From Fukatsuia anoeciicola (GTDB lineage: Bacteria > Pseudomonadota > Gammaproteobacteria > Enterobacterales > Enterobacteriaceae): a DNA stretch of 64,000 nucleotides. A program made the translations under genes and the position numbers. Within the stretch, counting starts at the first letter, position 1. Each line of letters starts with the position of its first letter. Location: positions 186,001-250,000 of the forward strand of contig NZ_OZ060923.1 in assembly GCF_964059965.1 (NCBI RefSeq). Direction: 5' to 3'. A model generated the notes under the pieces. It did not search any database, was not told the DNA's origin, and saw only the letters and a list, made by a program, of their open reading frames with translations. Positions 9,315-19,850 of the stretch are shown one piece after another.

Positions 9315-11156
9315 ATGGAACAAAACCCGCAGTCACAGCTAAAACTACTTGTCACTCGTGGTAAGGAGCAAGGCTATTTGACCTATGCTGAGGTCAATGA
9401 CCATCTGCCGGAAGACATCATTGATTCTGAACAGATTGCAGATATCATCCAGATGATTAATGATATGGGCATACAAGTGTTAGAAGAAGCACCTGATGCT
9501 GATGATTTGATGTTAGCCGAAAATACCACTGATACTGATGATGATACTGTAGAAGCAGCAGCACAAGTGTTATCTAGTGTTGAAACTGAAATTGGGCGAA
9601 CAACTGATCCTGTACGTATGTACATGCGAGAAATGGGTACTGTTGAACTTTTAACACGAGAAGGTGAGATTGATATTGCCAAACGCATTGAAGAAGGAAT
9701 TAATCAAGTACAATGTTCAGTTGCTGAATATCCTGAAGCTATTACTTATTTATTAGAACAGTACGATCGTATTGCTTCTGATCAAGCTAGACTATCTGAT
9801 CTAATAACTGGATTTGTTGATCCGGATGCACAAGAAGATATAATACCGACCGCTACTCATATTGGTTCTGAATTACCTACTGAAGAAATAGTAGATAATG
9901 ATGAGAATGATGAAGATAATAATGATGATACTGAAACTGATAACAGTATTGATCCCGAGCTTGCACAACAAAAATTTAGTGAACTACGTGAACAATATGA
10001 AAATACTAGGAAAGAAATTAAAAAAAATGGTCGTAACCACGCTGATACTATTATTGAAATTCTAAAACTTTCAGAAATATTTAAACATTTCCGATTAGTA
10101 CCAAAGCAATTTGATTATCTTGTTAATAATATGCGTTTAATGATGGATCGTGTTCGTACCCAAGAACGTATTATTATGAAACTCTGTGTTGATCAATGCG
10201 AAATGCCAAAGAAAATTTTTATTACTCTATTTATTAATAGCGAAACTAGTGAAACTTGGTTTGAAAATGCTTTAAAAATGGGTAAAAGCTGGTCTAAAAA
10301 ATTGCATAACGTTGCTGATGAAGTAAAACGTAACCTTCAAAAATTACGCTATATTGAGGAAGAGACTAGTTTAACTATTGAACAAGCTAAAGATATTAAT
10401 CGTCGTATGTCAATTGGTGAAGCTAAAGCACGGCGTGCAAAAAAAGAAATGGTAGAAGCTAACTTACGTTTAGTAATTTCAATTGCTAAAAAATATACTA
10501 ATCGTGGCCTACAGTTTCTTGATCTAATTCAAGAAGGTAATATTGGTTTAATGAAAGCAGTTGATAAATTTGAATATCGTCGTGGTTATAAATTTTCTAC
10601 TTACGCTACCTGGTGGATTCGTCAAGCAATTACCCGTTCAATTGCTGACCAAGCACGTACTATTCGTATTCCAGTACATATGATTGAAACAATAAATAAA
10701 CTTAATCGTATTTCACGCCAGATGTTACAGGAAATAGGAAGAGAACCAACACCAGAAGAATTAGCAGAACGCATGTTAATACCAGAAGATAAAATCCGTA
10801 AGGTACTAAAAATTGCTAAAGAACCAATTTCAATGGAAACTCCGATTGGAGATGATGAAGATTCACATTTGGGTGATTTTATTGAGGATACAATACAAGA
10901 GTTACCGCTTGGGTCAGCAACTTCTGAAAGTTTACGCTCAGCAACTCATGATATACTAGCGGGTCTTACTGCTCGTGAAGCAAAAGTACTTCGTATGCGT
11001 TTTGGTATTGATATGAATACTGACCATACCTTAGAAGAAGTTGGTAAACAATTTGATGTTACTCGTGAACGTATTCGCCAAATTGAAGCTAAAGCATTAC
11101 GTAAACTACGTCACCCAAGCCGTTCTGAAACACTACGCAGTTTTCTTGATGATTAA
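9315..11156 (+). CDS. rpoD: RNA polymerase primary sigma factor (sigma-70)
   Basis: The housekeeping sigma factor that directs RNA polymerase to most promoters. From the ATG at 9315 the protein has 613 residues, the same as E. coli, and starts MEQNPQSQLKLLV. The frame is open 69 bp further up to an ATG at 9246, but that extension has no counterpart in the family, so I use 9315. Region 1.1, an acidic non-conserved region (Asp/Glu/Asn-rich around residues 190-215), region 2 (RRGYKFSTYATWWIRQAI), region 3 and the region 4 helix-turn-helix (VTRERIRQIEAKALRKLR) are all intact. Its conservation implies ordinary enterobacterial promoters. A terminator-like hairpin follows at 11171-11195. Confidence 0.98.
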   Translation: MEQNPQSQLKLLVTRGKEQGYLTYAEVNDHLPEDIIDSEQIADIIQMINDMGIQVLEEAPDADDLMLAENTTDTDDDTVEAAAQVLSSVETEIGRTTDPVRMYMREMGTVELLTREGEIDIAKRIEEGINQVQCSVAEYPEAITYLLEQYDRIASDQARLSDLITGFVDPDAQEDIIPTATHIGSELPTEEIVDNDENDEDNNDDTETDNSIDPELAQQKFSELREQYENTRKEIKKNGRNHADTIIEILKLSEIFKHFRLVPKQFDYLVNNMRLMMDRVRTQERIIMKLCVDQCEMPKKIFITLFINSETSETWFENALKMGKSWSKKLHNVADEVKRNLQKLRYIEEETSLTIEQAKDINRRMSIGEAKARRAKKEMVEANLRLVISIAKKYTNRGLQFLDLIQEGNIGLMKAVDKFEYRRGYKFSTYATWWIRQAITRSIADQARTIRIPVHMIETINKLNRISRQMLQEIGREPTPEELAERMLIPEDKIRKVLKIAKEPISMETPIGDDEDSHLGDFIEDTIQELPLGSATSESLRSATHDILAGLTAREAKVLRMRFGIDMNTDHTLEEVGKQFDVTRERIRQIEAKALRKLRHPSRSETLRSFLDD

Positions 11157-11170
11157 ATTGTTATTACCTA

Positions 11171-11195
11171 CTCTCCCTATCTTAGGTAGGGAGAG
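11171..11195 (+). terminator. Hairpin downstream of rpoD
   Basis: A 9-bp stem (ctcttcccta-type arms, exactly ctctcccta / tagggagag) with a 7-nt loop starts 15 bp after the rpoD stop. It is far more GC-rich than anything else nearby, which suggests selection. There is no T-run after it on the plus strand, so it may act as a 3' stabiliser or a weak terminator for the operon. Confidence 0.6.
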
Positions 11196-14100
11196 ATTAC
11201 GTTAATATAACAAGATAATTGTTAGTTTTTAAATACTAATACTAAAATTAATAAAGTTATAATAAATTAAGAAGCACTCATATTAAGAAAAACTAAGTTT
11301 AATTGTTTTTTGATAAACAAGTACTATAAGAAACAATAACAAAAATAATCTAATAATTGAATAATAGGTATCTTAGTATTTATTATACTAATTTAGATAA
11401 ATTTTATAAGATACGTTTTACTAAATTAAAAACATATATTAATTAACGAAGATTATGGTGTATGTATTGCATTACACTATTTTCTAAAAAATTTAGGTAA
11501 AATTATTTTTGATTAATTAACCTTTTGATGTTTTATACAAAAAAATTATTATTTAATATAATACATAAATAATATTTTGATTGTGAATAACAAATTTTAA
11601 AAAATTAACAAATCTAATTATGATATTGTTTTAAACAATATCTGAGATAACATATCACGTTAATTTTAATTAATCATAATACTAACTTAGTAAAGTTTTT
11701 AAAAGATAATTTTATTATCTAGTAACTAAGGTTATATACGTATTGCTAAAAACTCTATTAAATAAAACTCCATACTTTATTAATTTGCTTCCTAGTACAC
11801 CTAGATATTGTAAGCCTATATATTATTAGATAATATTCTAAATTATTTTTAATAAAATTTCTTAAAAATTTTTTGATTATGATACCTTACGCACTGCCTG
11901 TTCAATAAAAATAAGCCGTAATGTACATATAATTCAGTTATAGAAACGGAATCTAGTCTATTAGAACTAATATTATCTACTTAAAGTAGTACCTAACTAT
12001 AAATCTAGTGCGCTTTATTTATCAATAGGATATACCAAAAATAGTAATATTATTGTGCAAAAAACTAGTTATCTATAATAATCATTTAGTAATTGCTAGT
12101 AATCACTATCATATTTTGAGGATTTATAAATTTTTTTCTTAATATTAGCAAAAATAATTTACTTCATTATTCAATTTTTTTGCTTATAGCATAGTTATTT
12201 TAACTAAAAACATAATATTTTGATGCATTCATAAACAGGATATTTTATTATATATTCTTATATACTTTAAAGTATATTTTAGAGTTATTGTATAATATTC
12301 TTTTAATCTAAGTGTTTTAGTAATTAAAAAATTAATATTTATCAGTAATAAAAGATTTATGAATTATAATTCTATAACTTATACTACATATAGAATAAAA
12401 AGTACAGTAGTCATAAAAATTTAAGTTTGTTTTAATAAGAAGCAAATATCTATTGGGTAAAAGCCTAATTTTAGCAAGAATACAAGTTATATTCTCAGAC
12501 TACGACCTAAAAAATTTATATCAAACTATTTTAATATCTAGTTATAAGAATAAGTAAATTATTAGATATACGTATATAAGTACTAGTAATTTTATAAAAA
12601 ATTAATTGCTTTTATATTAATTATTCCTTGTTAATTATAGATATGCATATTACTAATAAAGTATAGTATACATTTAGTTTTAAATAAAATATTTATCGTA
12701 TATTTATATTTAATTATTTAATAATCTTACCAAAAAAATTAATAATTAATATTATATTAGTTAATTAATTAAAAAATTACCCATACCAAAAATAGAAAAA
12801 GTATAGTTATTAAACTAAAAGTTAATAACTTAAAATTATGGATTAATTGATAAATTATGTAGTGTTTTAAGCACTAGTATGTAATTTTACTTGTTAATAT
12901 TAGTAATAATATTAAAGTTATCAATAAACATTATTAATCAGTTTTTAAAATATGATAGTATCTATGTATTAAAAATAAAATCGATAAGTTAATTTATTTA
13001 TCATCTTCTAATTAGAAGACTAGAAATGTTAATTATCTTATAGAAGTTATTATTCCTATATTTGATATATAAATTAAACACTAATATTAGATATTTTAAA
13101 TTTATTATTTAATGATATAATTTTATTATTTAACGATATACTAAAGCTAGTTATTTTGATAAAAAGTTAAGTAATTATTATATTCCATCGTGGTAATGAG
13201 TATAAAATATAAATATAAAATACTACTTATAATTACTTAGAAATATTAGAATGACTAAAAAGGATGTCACATAATAAATTATTTAATTAGTTTTATATAA
13301 TTATATGTTTTATAAACCTATCATAAGGTAATTCATAATAAAATAATTTACTTGTAATATGATCTAAGAAAAATATTTAAAATTATTATAAAACGAAGAA
13401 ATAATTTATATGTATAAAGTAAAATAATTAAACAAACACTTACCTTAAGACTTAGGATATACCTATTAAATATAGAAGTTTTTATATACTAACCTTTTTT
13501 ATAACTTTTATATCTAATTTTCATGCTATAAATGACTATAATTAGATTATATTTTAATTTAAATTATTATTACCTATTTTAATAAAAATCTAATATAATT
13601 TAGATTATTTAATTATACTAATGGTATTTATTTAATGCATGTTAGTTTAATAACTTATAATTAGGTTATCTTTTAGTACTAAAGAATTTTTTTCTTTATT
13701 TTTTAAGTAATATTAAGTTTAAATGAATTTTATTAGTCCAAGTAATCTATATCTATCATTATTTTAATTATAAGATATATTTATATATAAAACCATTAAG
13801 TAACCTAAAATTATAATGTCTTTTATTAATAAAAGTTATATGGGTAACTGCTTTACTTTTATTAACGATTACTTAGTTTTTAAACTATATCTTTTATTTT
13901 TAATAAAACTCTTTATGTTTTTTGTCGGTTTAAACAGTATTTAGTGACATTAATAAGTGTACGCTAATGCTGTATATTACTTTTTAATGCATAATTATTA
14001 CTTATCTTATAGTTTTAAATAATAGAAAAAATAACTATGATGTTCTCATAGATACTTAAGAATTATTAATAAATAATTACCTAAATACATATGAGTTTTT

Positions 14101-14752
14101 AACTACTGTTATTTATTTATACTTATCTACTGTATTAAATATCTTATTATTTTTTAAGCTAAATTATATTTAGTACTAATTAAGCGACGAATTTTTTATT
14201 GTAGCATCTTTATTTATTGCTTTATATTGTACAGAGATTTTTTATTCAGGATATTATTAGTAATACTCACGTAATAGTAAGAGTATTGGTTTTAGAGATA
14301 GGCATAATAAAAAACTAGGTTAATTTTTAAATACCTTTTGTTTATTTATTTAATTTACTAGGTCTTTAATTTTATAGCAGGGTCCATGTAAAAGATTCTT
14401 ATAACTATCATTTATTATATAAATAATTTATCTCTGCATAATTATCTAGATTACTTATTTATTAAAATTTTACTAATATCTATAATTATAAAAGAAAATA
14501 AATCTTAGCATATATACAAATAATAATATATGTAGTATAGAAAATACTAAAATTACAGTAGTGGATTAAACAAATTAAACCTTATTTAATATATAATAAA
14601 ATTATTACTAAATAAATATGATAATATTATATATTTTCTATTTATTACCTGAATCTTAATCCTATGAAATACAAATAGCTTAAGTTAAAGCATTCCGTAA
14701 AAATAGTAACATAATATTACTGTTAATTTATTTTATTACGAATTTATTTAAA
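11196..14752. other. Gene desert between rpoD and ypfN
   Basis: About 3.6 kb with no gene that I can support. Stops are dense in all frames. A few slightly GC-richer patches (for example around 11885-11955) could be last traces of genes but give no recognisable protein. Copy A of the dispersed repeat family occupies about 13511-14340. An approximate 22-bp duplication lies around 13097-13140. rpoD and dapE are far apart in E. coli, so a rearrangement boundary must lie in this interval. Confidence 0.6.
13511..14340 (+). repeat. Dispersed degenerate repeat, copy A (longest)
   Basis: The longest member of a four-copy family that I found by eye. It shares its left edge (tatctaattttcatgctata at 13511) with copies B and D, an internal block (gtcttttattaataaaagtt at 13818) with copy D, the block tttgtcggtttaaa (13921) with copy B, and its right half (tactgttatttatttatact to about 14290) with copies B and C. 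All copies have the same orientation. No open frame of useful length survives on either strand, so the origin (insertion sequence, duplicated gene, other) is unknown. The right edge is approximate. Confidence 0.7.
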
Positions 14753-14977
14753 TTAACTTATAAGACTATTTCTATCATATTTAACTTTTGAATCTTTATT
14801 ATTATCCAACTTAGTATTACCTTCACGATTAAGAGGTAATTGCGGTTTATTTTTTAGATAACTTTTATAATCAAGCTGATATAATTCTTTGATAGCATTT
14901 AAAATAATACTTATTAATAAAATTAATATTAACCACCAATAATTTTTTAACCAAAGTATATCTCCTAAGAAATCCAT
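14753..14977 (-). CDS. ypfN: UPF0370 family small membrane protein YpfN
   Basis: A 74-residue protein with one N-terminal transmembrane segment (WWLILILLISIILNAI, residues about 14-29) followed by a short charged cytoplasmic or periplasmic tail. It matches E. coli YpfN (66 residues) through the pattern WW-x-hydrophobic-LN-IK-L---D-K--L-NKP-LP. YpfN lies directly downstream of dapE in E. coli, and the same order holds here, which supports the call. The function is unknown. An AAAGG Shine-Dalgarno precedes the ATG. It is remarkable that such a small uncharacterised gene survives in a region where kilobases have eroded. It is separated from dapE by 393 bp. Confidence 0.85.
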   Translation of the reverse strand: MDFLGDILWLKNYWWLILILLISIILNAIKELYQLDYKSYLKNKPQLPLNREGNTKLDNNKDSKVKYDRNSLIS

Positions 14978-15370
14978 ATCTTTACCTTTTTAATATAACT
15001 TCTATAATAGTAAAGTAGTAATCATTAAAAAAAGATCTTATTTAAATATTTAAAATATATTATAAATCTTTTAACTATGTTATACAAAGAAAAAATAAAT
15101 AAAATGTAGTTATACTTTTATGTATAATAAAAAAATTAATAAATATTTTAAAATTATTTTTTCATATAAAATTAACAAATATAAAAGTTTAAATAGGTCT
15201 AAAAATTATTGGTTTAAATAATCTTCATTAAATTTCTTGAAAAATTATTACGTAGGGTATTAAATTAAAGCACTAGATACGTAGTTATTTTATATTATAT
15301 ATAAACGTATGAAGATTTTAAGTATCACATAATATTAAATTTACACTATATAGTAGTTTATATAAGAAAT
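14978..15370. other. dapE-ypfN spacer
   Basis: 393 bp, non-coding. Its right part (15298-15356) resembles a segment on the other side of dapE (17026-17084). Nothing else seen. Confidence 0.5.
15298..15356. repeat. Imperfect direct repeat flanking dapE, left copy
   Basis: Aligns by eye with 17026-17084: both read ataaac, then a short variable part, then gt/tt-aagtatca-ata-a, att-aattta and atatagt in the same order and spacing. The two copies bracket dapE. The origin is unknown. Confidence 0.5.
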
Positions 15371-16504
15371 TTATTTAAGAATTTTTTCCATAATACACTG
15401 ATAAATACGACTTAGTAATTGTAAGTCAGCAACCTTAACGCATTCATTTACTTTATGAATAGTAGTATTGATAGGCCCAAGTTCTATTACCTGCGCACCC
15501 ATTAAAGCAATAAAACGACCATCAGATGTGCCCCCAGTAGTGAGTAATCGTGGTGTAATTTTACTATGATGCTCTACAGCTTTAATTGCTATTTCAAGTA
15601 ACTTTCCTTTTTTTGTTAGAAATGGCTGACCAGAAATCACCCAATCAATATCGTAAGTTAACTGATATTTAGTTAATAATGCTTCTACTTTTTCTTTAAT
15701 TAACGTATCAGTTAATGCTGGGCTGAAACGAAAATTAAACTGCACTAATAGCTTATTAGGAGTAATGTTACTGCTTCCATTACCGGCCTGTATATTGGTA
15801 ATTTGCATACTAGTAGCAGGAAAAAATTGATTTCCTGAATCCCATTCTGTGGCTAATAGTGTTTGTAAAATAGGTAGTATACGATGAATTGGATTATCTA
15901 ATAGATGAATATAAGCAACATGCCCTTGTATACCATGTATTAATAAGTTAGCGTTTATAGAACCACGCCGACCATTTTTAATTATATCACCAACATATCG
16001 TATACTAGAAGGCTCCCCAACTAAACAATAATCTAATCGTTCGTTACGTTTCATTAACGTATGGACTACTTTTATTGTACCATTAGTTGCTTTAGCTTCT
16101 TCATCTGAAGTAATTAAAAACGATAGACGACCACTATGATTACGTTTTGTAGCAATAAAACGTTCAGCAGCAACTACCATTGCAGCTAGTGAACCTTTCA
16201 TATCAGCAGCACCACGACCATAAAGTATTCCATTACGAATAGTAGGATCAAATGGTGGATTGATCCACTCACATTCATCACCAATAGGCACAACATCGGT
16301 ATGTCCAGCAAAAACTAATGTCTCCTCGTTACTTTGACCATGACATGCCCAAAAATTTTTAGTATCAGCAAAATCCATTAGCTCAATATTAAAACCAGCT
16401 TGCTTTAGACGTTCCGTCAGTAACGTCTGGCAACCTTTATCTGCTGGGCTAAGCGATGGAAGTTTAATTAATTGTTTTGCGAGTTGAATGACTGGACAAC
16501 TCAT
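15371..16504 (-). CDS. dapE: Succinyl-diaminopimelate desuccinylase
   Basis: Hydrolyses N-succinyl-LL-2,6-diaminopimelate in the lysine/diaminopimelate pathway, which feeds peptidoglycan and lysine synthesis. The 377-residue M20-family metallopeptidase is full length (E. coli 375). Zinc ligands and catalytic residues are visible: FAGHTDVVP (near residue 66), GRGAADMKG (near 95), SDEEA (near 131) and the C-terminal HKVNECV. The N-terminus MSCPVIQLA matches E. coli, and a GAGG Shine-Dalgarno lies about 10 nt upstream. ypfN follows downstream, as in E. coli. Lysine/diaminopimelate genes are often kept by nutritional symbionts, but peptidoglycan need alone could explain retention. Confidence 0.98.
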   Translation of the reverse strand: MSCPVIQLAKQLIKLPSLSPADKGCQTLLTERLKQAGFNIELMDFADTKNFWACHGQSNEETLVFAGHTDVVPIGDECEWINPPFDPTIRNGILYGRGAADMKGSLAAMVVAAERFIATKRNHSGRLSFLITSDEEAKATNGTIKVVHTLMKRNERLDYCLVGEPSSIRYVGDIIKNGRRGSINANLLIHGIQGHVAYIHLLDNPIHRILPILQTLLATEWDSGNQFFPATSMQITNIQAGNGSSNITPNKLLVQFNFRFSPALTDTLIKEKVEALLTKYQLTYDIDWVISGQPFLTKKGKLLEIAIKAVEHHSKITPRLLTTGGTSDGRFIALMGAQVIELGPINTTIHKVNECVKVADLQLLSRIYQCIMEKILK

Positions 16505-17667
16505 ACTACAATGCCTCTAAAAAAATTATTGATAACTAGTAAAATTAAAACTAAGTAATATTTAATTAAAATATTTTATAATAAAAATTATTTAATGAAT
16601 AAGACCATGTTAATGAAAAGTTTTAGAAAGCTAGTATTTATTAATATCAAACACTTTATTTAACTTAATTTATAACAGATAAGTACTATATATATTCAGT
16701 AAAGATCTTAACACTAAAGTATTAACAAAATCTTATAGACATCTTGTTATTAACTAATTAATATAATATTATAAAGTAATTTGTAAACAACAATATAGTT
16801 GTCTAACTTAACATATATTTTTAAAATAACACATAAAACTAGTAATTTATACTATAAGAAAGTAATAAATAAATCTAGTAAACTATCTTTAATTTCCCTT
16901 AACTATAAATTAATACCATAATATAAACTTATATTATGGTATTAATTTACTATTAGCTATATTAGCCTTCTATGAAACTATAACTTTATTATATAAAACT
17001 ATAGAGTACACAAAATATTATTAACTATAAACACATAAAGATTGTAAGTATCATATAACATTGAATTTATAATATATAGTTAGCAATGCAATTAGTCTAA
17101 TAGTAAAATAATACTAAATATTTTAAAAATTTTAATATTGTTAACTTATATGATAATTTTTTAATTATATAAGCAAAATTAATAAAGCATTTTACTAGCT
17201 AATAGATGATCATCTATATAAAAGAGTAGTAATGCATAAAATTATTGAGTATCTAGTAGTTTAAGACCTCAAATAGGAATATTAAACACTATAGAAAAAA
17301 ATAAAAACAGTAAAGGTAATTATTTAAATATTAATTATATTAAATCACTTTTACTATATTAATAGAGAATACTAAAGTTCTTAATATTATTTTTATTTAA
17401 ATTAGTTAATAATATTATAAATGTATTAGTAACGAATAAAATTGAAAGGAATATACATATTTATTATGTTATTAAATAATTTATTAATTAAAGAATTATA
17501 GTAAAAAATTATTTTTTAATATTTTTATTATTAAAACACTTAGTAATAGATTTGTGTAAATTATTAATAATTTTATGCTGTAATATTAAAAGTAATAAGT
17601 TTTACTAAATTATAATAGTAAAATTAGTAAGAAGCAAAACTAATGTAATAACGACCTTAGGAGTATC
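16505..17667. other. Divergent dapE/amiC intergenic region
   Basis: 1,163 bp without a gene. It holds the right copy of the dapE-flanking repeat (17026-17084) and must contain the promoters of dapE and amiC. The stretch at 16914-16947 has a loose inverted repeat around ataccataatataaactt. Nothing else seen. Confidence 0.5.
17026..17084. repeat. Imperfect direct repeat flanking dapE, right copy
   Basis: Partner of 15298-15356, in the same orientation. The similarity is clear over about 55 bp but imperfect, so the duplication is old. Confidence 0.5.
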
Positions 17668-18915
17668 ATGTTAAATTTAATTTATAATCCTGAGTGTCGC
17701 CGTCTATTACAGGCTATAGCAGCATGTTGGATGCTTAGTGTTAGCAAAATTGGGTTCGCTACCCCTACGCAAATTATTGCAGTACGGATTTGGCCTTCAT
17801 CAACTTATACGCGGATTACGTTAGAATCAAATATCCCTCTTAGATACCAGCAATTTTCTTTATTTAAACTAAATAAAATTGTTATTGATATCGAAGGTTT
17901 ATATTTAAATAAAGCGCTTAAGAAAATAAATAGTCAAGTTCAATCAGTTGATCCTTATCTTAAGCAAATACGAGTAGGTCAATTTAATAAAAATACATTA
18001 CGTTTTATTCTTAAACTTAAACAAAATACAAATTCACAGCTTTTTACCTTAAAACCTATTGCAAAATTTAACTATCGTTTAGTAATTGATCTTTATCCAG
18101 TTACTAGCACAACAACAAAAGATGATCCACTATTAGCTTTATTAAAAGATTATAACAGAAATAATTTAGAACATATTTTGCTAGATAAATCATCATCAGT
18201 AGGTAAAGTAGGTCATGATAGACCAATTATTATTATGCTTGATCCCGGACATGGTGGAGAAGATCCTGGTGCTATCGGTAAAAATAAAACTCGTGAAAAA
18301 GATATTGTGCTACAGATTGCCCGTCGGTTAAGGATGCTGATACAGAAAGAACCTAATATGCAAGTTCATATGACTCGCAATGAAGATATTTTTATCCCTC
18401 TAACCGTTCGTGTTGCTAAAGCACGTAAGCTGCGTGCCGACCTTTTTGTTTCTATACATGCAGATGCTTTTACTAATCGCTCAGCTAAAGGCTCGTCGGT
18501 ATTTGCGCTTTCAACTAAAGGCGCAACAAGTACTGCAGCACGTTTTTTAGCACAAACTCAAAATGAAGCAGATCAGATAGGTGGAGTTAGCAAGAGCGGT
18601 GATCACTATTTAGATCATACGATAATTGATTTATTACAAACTGCAACTATTAAAGATAGTTTAAAGTTTGGTAAAGAAGTACTTAACTATATGAATAAGA
18701 TTAATAAATTACATAAAAATTGTGTTGAGCAGGCAGGATTTGCGATGCTAAAAGCACCAGATATTCCATCTATTCTTATAGAAACCGCATTTATCAGTAA
18801 TCTTGAGGAAGAACGAAAATTACGTACTAACTATTTTCAACAACAGATAGCTGAATCTATATTTGCAGGCATTAAGACTTATTTTACTAATGGTGGGACA
18901 GTATCGCGATTATAA
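17668..18915 (+). CDS. amiC: N-acetylmuramoyl-L-alanine amidase AmiC
   Basis: Periplasmic amidase that cleaves septal peptidoglycan so that daughter cells separate. It has 415 residues (E. coli 417). The N-terminus has a twin-arginine type signal (CRRLLQ at residues 10-15 followed by a hydrophobic stretch and an A-x-P cleavage region), as in E. coli AmiC, which is a Tat substrate. An AMIN domain follows (about residues 35-145), then the Amidase_3 zinc catalytic domain with MLDPGHGGED, SIHADAF and ETAFISN, holding the zinc ligands and catalytic Glu. AGGAG lies about 6 nt before the ATG. The gene stands alone, with coaA convergent 11 bp away. Retention suggests the symbiont still has a septating, walled cell. 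Confidence 0.96.
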   Translation: MLNLIYNPECRRLLQAIAACWMLSVSKIGFATPTQIIAVRIWPSSTYTRITLESNIPLRYQQFSLFKLNKIVIDIEGLYLNKALKKINSQVQSVDPYLKQIRVGQFNKNTLRFILKLKQNTNSQLFTLKPIAKFNYRLVIDLYPVTSTTTKDDPLLALLKDYNRNNLEHILLDKSSSVGKVGHDRPIIIMLDPGHGGEDPGAIGKNKTREKDIVLQIARRLRMLIQKEPNMQVHMTRNEDIFIPLTVRVAKARKLRADLFVSIHADAFTNRSAKGSSVFALSTKGATSTAARFLAQTQNEADQIGGVSKSGDHYLDHTIIDLLQTATIKDSLKFGKEVLNYMNKINKLHKNCVEQAGFAMLKAPDIPSILIETAFISNLEEERKLRTNYFQQQIAESIFAGIKTYFTNGGTVSRL

Positions 18916-18926
18916 CAAAATCACGA

Positions 18927-19850
18927 TCATTTTCTGAGCCATATACTTTTTACTACATGATTAACGCTTTTCTTTATAATCAAGCTAGCACGTTTACGGG
19001 TAGGTAAAATATTTTGCTTTAAATTTAGTCCATTTATCTCATCCCATAATTGGTCGGCTATTTTAGCTGTTTCTTTTTCTGATAATAGAGTATAATGATA
19101 AAAATAAGAATTTGGATTAGTAAATGCGTTCTGTCTAAATCTAAGAAACCGATTAATATACCAGTTTTTTAATAAATTCTCAGGCGCATCGATATAAATT
19201 GAAAAATCAATAAAGTCAGAAATAAATATATAATTTAAATTATTAGTATAATTTATCCAACTTTGTAATATATTTAATCCTTCTAATATAAGAATATCAG
19301 GCTGTTTAATAAACTTATTACCATTAGGTACTATATCATACATTAGATGCGAATAAAATGGAGCCTTTACCTGATGGTCTCCTGATTTAATTTTAGTAAT
19401 AAAATTAATTAAATTATATATATCATAGGACTGAGGGAAACCTTTTTTTTTTATTAAACCACGTTCATGTAATACTTTGTTAGGATAAAGAAAACTATCA
19501 GTAGTAACAAGCTCAACACATTGATGTTCTGGCCAACGACTCAGTAATATTTGTAATAGACGTGCAACGGTACTTTTACCAACAGCAACGCTACCAGTAA
19601 TACCAATGATATAAGGAATTTTTTGTCTATAGTTACCTAAAAACTGTTTTAGCATTACCTGATGATTAAATTTAGAGTTAATATAAAAATTAAGTAAGCA
19701 TGATAAAGGAAGATAAATTTGTGCTACTTCTTCTGGTAATAAATTTTTATTAATCTCTTGAAGATTAATAAATTCTTTTTTTATTAATGTAAATGGGATT
19801 AAATGACGTAAAGCTGCCCACTGAGTCCGATTAAATTTTAAGTAATACAT
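18927..19850 (-). CDS. coaA: Pantothenate kinase (type I)
   Basis: Phosphorylates pantothenate with ATP, the first and regulated step of coenzyme A synthesis. The 307-residue protein has the P-loop GITGSVAVGKST at residues 83-94, the catalytic-Asp segment TTDSFLYPN, and the type I C-terminus ending in R-LRK. It is about nine residues shorter than E. coli CoaA at the N-terminus; no Shine-Dalgarno precedes the ATG at 19850, but no better upstream start is apparent. It converges on amiC with an 11-bp gap. Pantothenate itself could come from the host or a partner symbiont. Confidence 0.96.
   Translation of the reverse strand: MYYLKFNRTQWAALRHLIPFTLIKKEFINLQEINKNLLPEEVAQIYLPLSCLLNFYINSKFNHQVMLKQFLGNYRQKIPYIIGITGSVAVGKSTVARLLQILLSRWPEHQCVELVTTDSFLYPNKVLHERGLIKKKGFPQSYDIYNLINFITKIKSGDHQVKAPFYSHLMYDIVPNGNKFIKQPDILILEGLNILQSWINYTNNLNYIFISDFIDFSIYIDAPENLLKNWYINRFLRFRQNAFTNPNSYFYHYTLLSEKETAKIADQLWDEINGLNLKQNILPTRKRASLIIKKSVNHVVKSIWLRK

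Noticed and set aside
9383..9688. Open frame of about 100 codons on the minus strand inside rpoD
   Set aside because: It is antisense to a highly conserved gene and has Ser/Ile-rich composition typical of a shadow frame, with no family resemblance.
11881..11955. GC-richer patch whose minus strand reads LRLIFIEQAVRKVS in one frame
   Set aside because: The stretch is too short and followed by stops in all frames; I could not tie it to a protein family.
13511..14340. Repeat copy A as a definite insertion sequence
   Set aside because: No transposase fragment, terminal inverted repeat pair or target duplication could be recognised, so I record it only as an unidentified repeat.
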